This document shows positions 13,716 through 15,080 of a DNA stretch of 15,080 nt, piece after piece. Under the pieces are notes generated by a model, which ran no database searches, was not told where the DNA came from, and saw only the letters and a list, made by a program, of their open reading frames with translations. The position numbers and the translations under genes were made by a program. The first letter of the stretch is position 1. Each line of letters opens with the position of its first letter. Source of the stretch: Christensenella sp. UBA2853 (GTDB lineage: Bacteria > Bacillota > Clostridia > Christensenellales > Aristaeellaceae); contig DEFL01000054.1 of assembly GCA_002350845.1 (NCBI GenBank), forward strand, positions 1-15,080, in the 5' to 3' direction.

Positions 13716-14852
13716 TTATGCGTTCCTGAGGGCTTCCAGCCGCTTCTGTGCCGTTCTCGCAAGGAACTCCGCGGTGCCCGAGAGCACAGACGGGTCTACG
13801 GTAAACTTCGGATGATGCAGCGCCGGACCAATCCCTGTGCCCACGCGGACAAAGCAGCCCGGATGATCTTTCAGATACTCGGCAAAGTCCTCCCCAATCA
13901 TGCTCGGCTCCTGCCGGATGACCGGGATGCCCATTTCCTCTGCCAGCCCGGTCGTAAACGCCGCCAGAGCCGGGGTATTGATCAGCGGCCGGCTCTGCCG
14001 TTTATAGCCGACCTTTGCCGTGCAGCCGTATGCCGCAGCCACGGATTCCGCCGTCTGTCGGATCAGCTGCTCGCCCAGGTCTCTTTCTTCATCAGACATG
14101 GTCCGGATCGTGCCTTCAATCTCGGCCGTCCCCGGGATCACATTCCAGGTATTGCCCGCGCTCGCCCGGGTCACGGACAGCACGCAGGCCGAAAAGGGGC
14201 TGATGCGCCGGCTGACCACCTGCTGAAGCGCCAGGATCAGAGAGGCCATGGCAGGCACCGGGTCGATGCAGTTGTGCGGCTGCGCGCCGTGCCCGCCTTT
14301 TCCTTCAATCGTCACGCCGAACCAGTCAGGGCTCGCCATGATCGCATTTTCCCGGATGCCCAGCGTGCCGGCTTCAATATTCGGGTCCGTATGCAGGCCG
14401 TAATACTCCTGCACGTCATCCAGAAGGCCTGTACCCAGCATCGCCAGTGCCCCGTAATTGATTTCTTCGCCCGGCTGGAAGATCAAGCGGACCGTGCCCT
14501 TCAGTTCTGCTTCCCGCTCTTTGAGAAGCGCAGCAGCACCGAGGAGCGCAGTGGTATGGAAGTCATGCCCGCAGGCATGCATTTTCCCCGGAGTTTCTGA
14601 AACATACGGGAGATCCGTCTGCTCCTGGACCGGCAGGGCATCCATGTCTGCCCGCAGCGCAATCACAGGTCCTTCCCCACTCCCGACCTGGGCCAGCACA
14701 CCCGTCGGAAGCGGCAGGTCCAGGATCTGAATTCCCTGCTTTTCAAGGAACTCCCTGACCTTCTGTGTCGTCCTGTATTCTTCTTTGGCTGTCTCGGGAT
14801 GCCGATGGAAATCCCGGAAGATTTCTTCCAGTGTTTTCTGAAACTCCTGCAC
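13716..14852 (-). CDS. M20 family metallo-amidohydrolase (M20D: N-acyl amino acid/hippurate hydrolase type)
   Basis: Cytoplasmic di-metal hydrolase that removes acyl groups from N-acyl amino acids or related amides; exact substrate unknown. The 378 residues are the usual family length. Metal and catalytic motifs are in order: ALRADMDALP (Asp69), MHACGHDFH (Cys94, His96, His99), FQPGEE (Glu129, Glu130), GLHTDP (His154) and LHHPKF (His346/347). The dimerisation lid starts near GKGGHGAQPH. The start codon is GTG at 14852, with AAGGAG 6 nt upstream; no ATG is better placed. It is first in a unit with the regulator gene. Its tie to sugar metabolism is unclear; it could act on N-acetylated sugar or amino acid products, but this is a guess. 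Confidence 0.92.
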   Translation of the reverse strand: MQEFQKTLEEIFRDFHRHPETAKEEYRTTQKVREFLEKQGIQILDLPLPTGVLAQVGSGEGPVIALRADMDALPVQEQTDLPYVSETPGKMHACGHDFHTTALLGAAALLKEREAELKGTVRLIFQPGEEINYGALAMLGTGLLDDVQEYYGLHTDPNIEAGTLGIRENAIMASPDWFGVTIEGKGGHGAQPHNCIDPVPAMASLILALQQVVSRRISPFSACVLSVTRASAGNTWNVIPGTAEIEGTIRTMSDEERDLGEQLIRQTAESVAAAYGCTAKVGYKRQSRPLINTPALAAFTTGLAEEMGIPVIRQEPSMIGEDFAEYLKDHPGCFVRVGTGIGPALHHPKFTVDPSVLSGTAEFLARTAQKRLEALRNA

Positions 14853-14880
14853 GGCCTGCTCCTTCTTTCCTGCTTTTTAT

Positions 14881-14890
14881 ATTCCGGAAT
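14881..14890. promoter_or_regulatory. 10-bp perfect palindrome at the transcription start
   Basis: ATTCCGGAAT overlaps the last bases of the TATAAT box and the predicted start site. Its half-site ATTCC is shared with the operators at 12500-12650, but with no spacer. It may be an autoregulatory site or chance. Confidence 0.35.
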
Positions 14891-14917
14891 TATATCATAC
14901 TCTGCCCCGGCTGCGAA
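14889..14917 (-). promoter_or_regulatory. Extended -10 promoter of the amidohydrolase-regulator unit
   Basis: On the minus strand a perfect -10 TATAAT (14889-14894) carries the upstream TGN extension (14895-14897). A partial -35 TTCGCA (14912-14917, 4/6) stands 17 bp away. Start predicted near 14882, giving a short leader of about 30 nt. Confidence 0.8.
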
Positions 14918-15080
14918 ACAGAAACGGGATTCCAGGAAGTCCTCCCCGCTTCCGGTTTTGTTTTTCCTCTGCTTTTCTCCATGCTGTTTCTTCCTGAGAA
15001 TGCCTGCTGTGCCTTGCTTCAGCAGCTTTCCGGCCTTTCCCATTTCTCTGTTTCCATTGTCAAGCAAAAGTGAAAATGTC
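14918..15080. other. Gene-free region upstream of the amidohydrolase promoter
   Basis: No supported gene is seen in these 163 bases. On the minus strand a TTGACA hexamer occurs (15058-15063) but has no -10 box at 16-18 bp. Open frames here are out of register with the M20 protein and have no ribosome binding site. Confidence 0.6.

Noticed and set aside
13667..13762. Upstream start for the ArsR-type regulator (32 extra residues)
   Set aside because: Would overlap the amidohydrolase gene; the extra residues are low-complexity and basic, and ATG 13666 has a good ribosome binding site.
15041..15063. Second promoter with TTGACA at 15058-15063
   Set aside because: No acceptable -10 hexamer at 16-18 bp spacing.
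14663..15067. 134-codon minus-strand frame overlapping the M20 gene start
   Set aside because: Out of frame with the M20 protein, TTG start, no ribosome binding site, basic low-complexity product.
1..15080. CRISPR array, tRNA, rRNA, transposase or phage genes
   Set aside because: No regularly spaced repeats, cloverleaf-like segments or matching protein motifs were seen.

Overview
The window reads as a Bacillota (Firmicutes, Clostridia-like) chromosome from a plant-polysaccharide-degrading, gut- or rumen-type anaerobe. The base composition looks moderately GC-rich (my estimate, not computed). Shine-Dalgarno sites are strong (AGGAGG, AAAGGAG), promoters are sigma-A-like with 17-bp spacers, and the gene content (GH43, GH2, CUT1 sugar importer, MacB-like ABC protein) fits. 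I cannot assign a genus. I see no rRNA, tRNA, IS element, phage gene or CRISPR array.

Layout. Positions 1-1058 (+ strand) carry a tandem duplication of a small heat-shock protein gene (Hsp20, about 89% identical copies, 586-bp period). A bidirectional terminator at 1074-1112 separates them from everything else, which lies on the minus strand. Reading that strand upstream to downstream: (a) an M20 amidohydrolase (GTG start) followed by an ArsR-type regulator with a large C-terminal domain, from a promoter at 14889-14917; (b) a sugar catabolic operon of GH2 glycosidase, extracellular solute-binding protein, two CUT1 permeases and secreted GH43 glycosidase, ending at the terminator at 5446-5492; (c) a monocistronic, probably cytoplasmic serine hydrolase of the beta-lactamase/PBP fold, with a textbook promoter at 5363-5391; (d) a two-gene unit of a small exported acidic protein and a 941-residue MacB-like ATPase-permease fusion, with a promoter at 4385-4413.

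How they work together (inference). The GH43 acts outside on arabinose- or xylose-containing glycans. The solute-binding protein and the two permeases import the oligosaccharides; no ATPase is encoded here, so a shared one elsewhere is probably used. The cytoplasmic GH2 then trims them. The ArsR-type regulator just upstream is the best candidate to control the operon. The 240-bp gap between it and the GH2 gene is the most densely organised non-coding stretch. It holds a terminator whose loop carries the -10 box of the next promoter, plus three related 21-bp operator-like inverted repeats, two of them overlapping promoter elements.

Nothing here looks like a defence system or an entirely new system. 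The main points of interest are the regulatory gap, a solute-binding protein without a lipobox, a permease with about four extra N-terminal membrane segments, and the regulator with its unassigned ligand-like domain.
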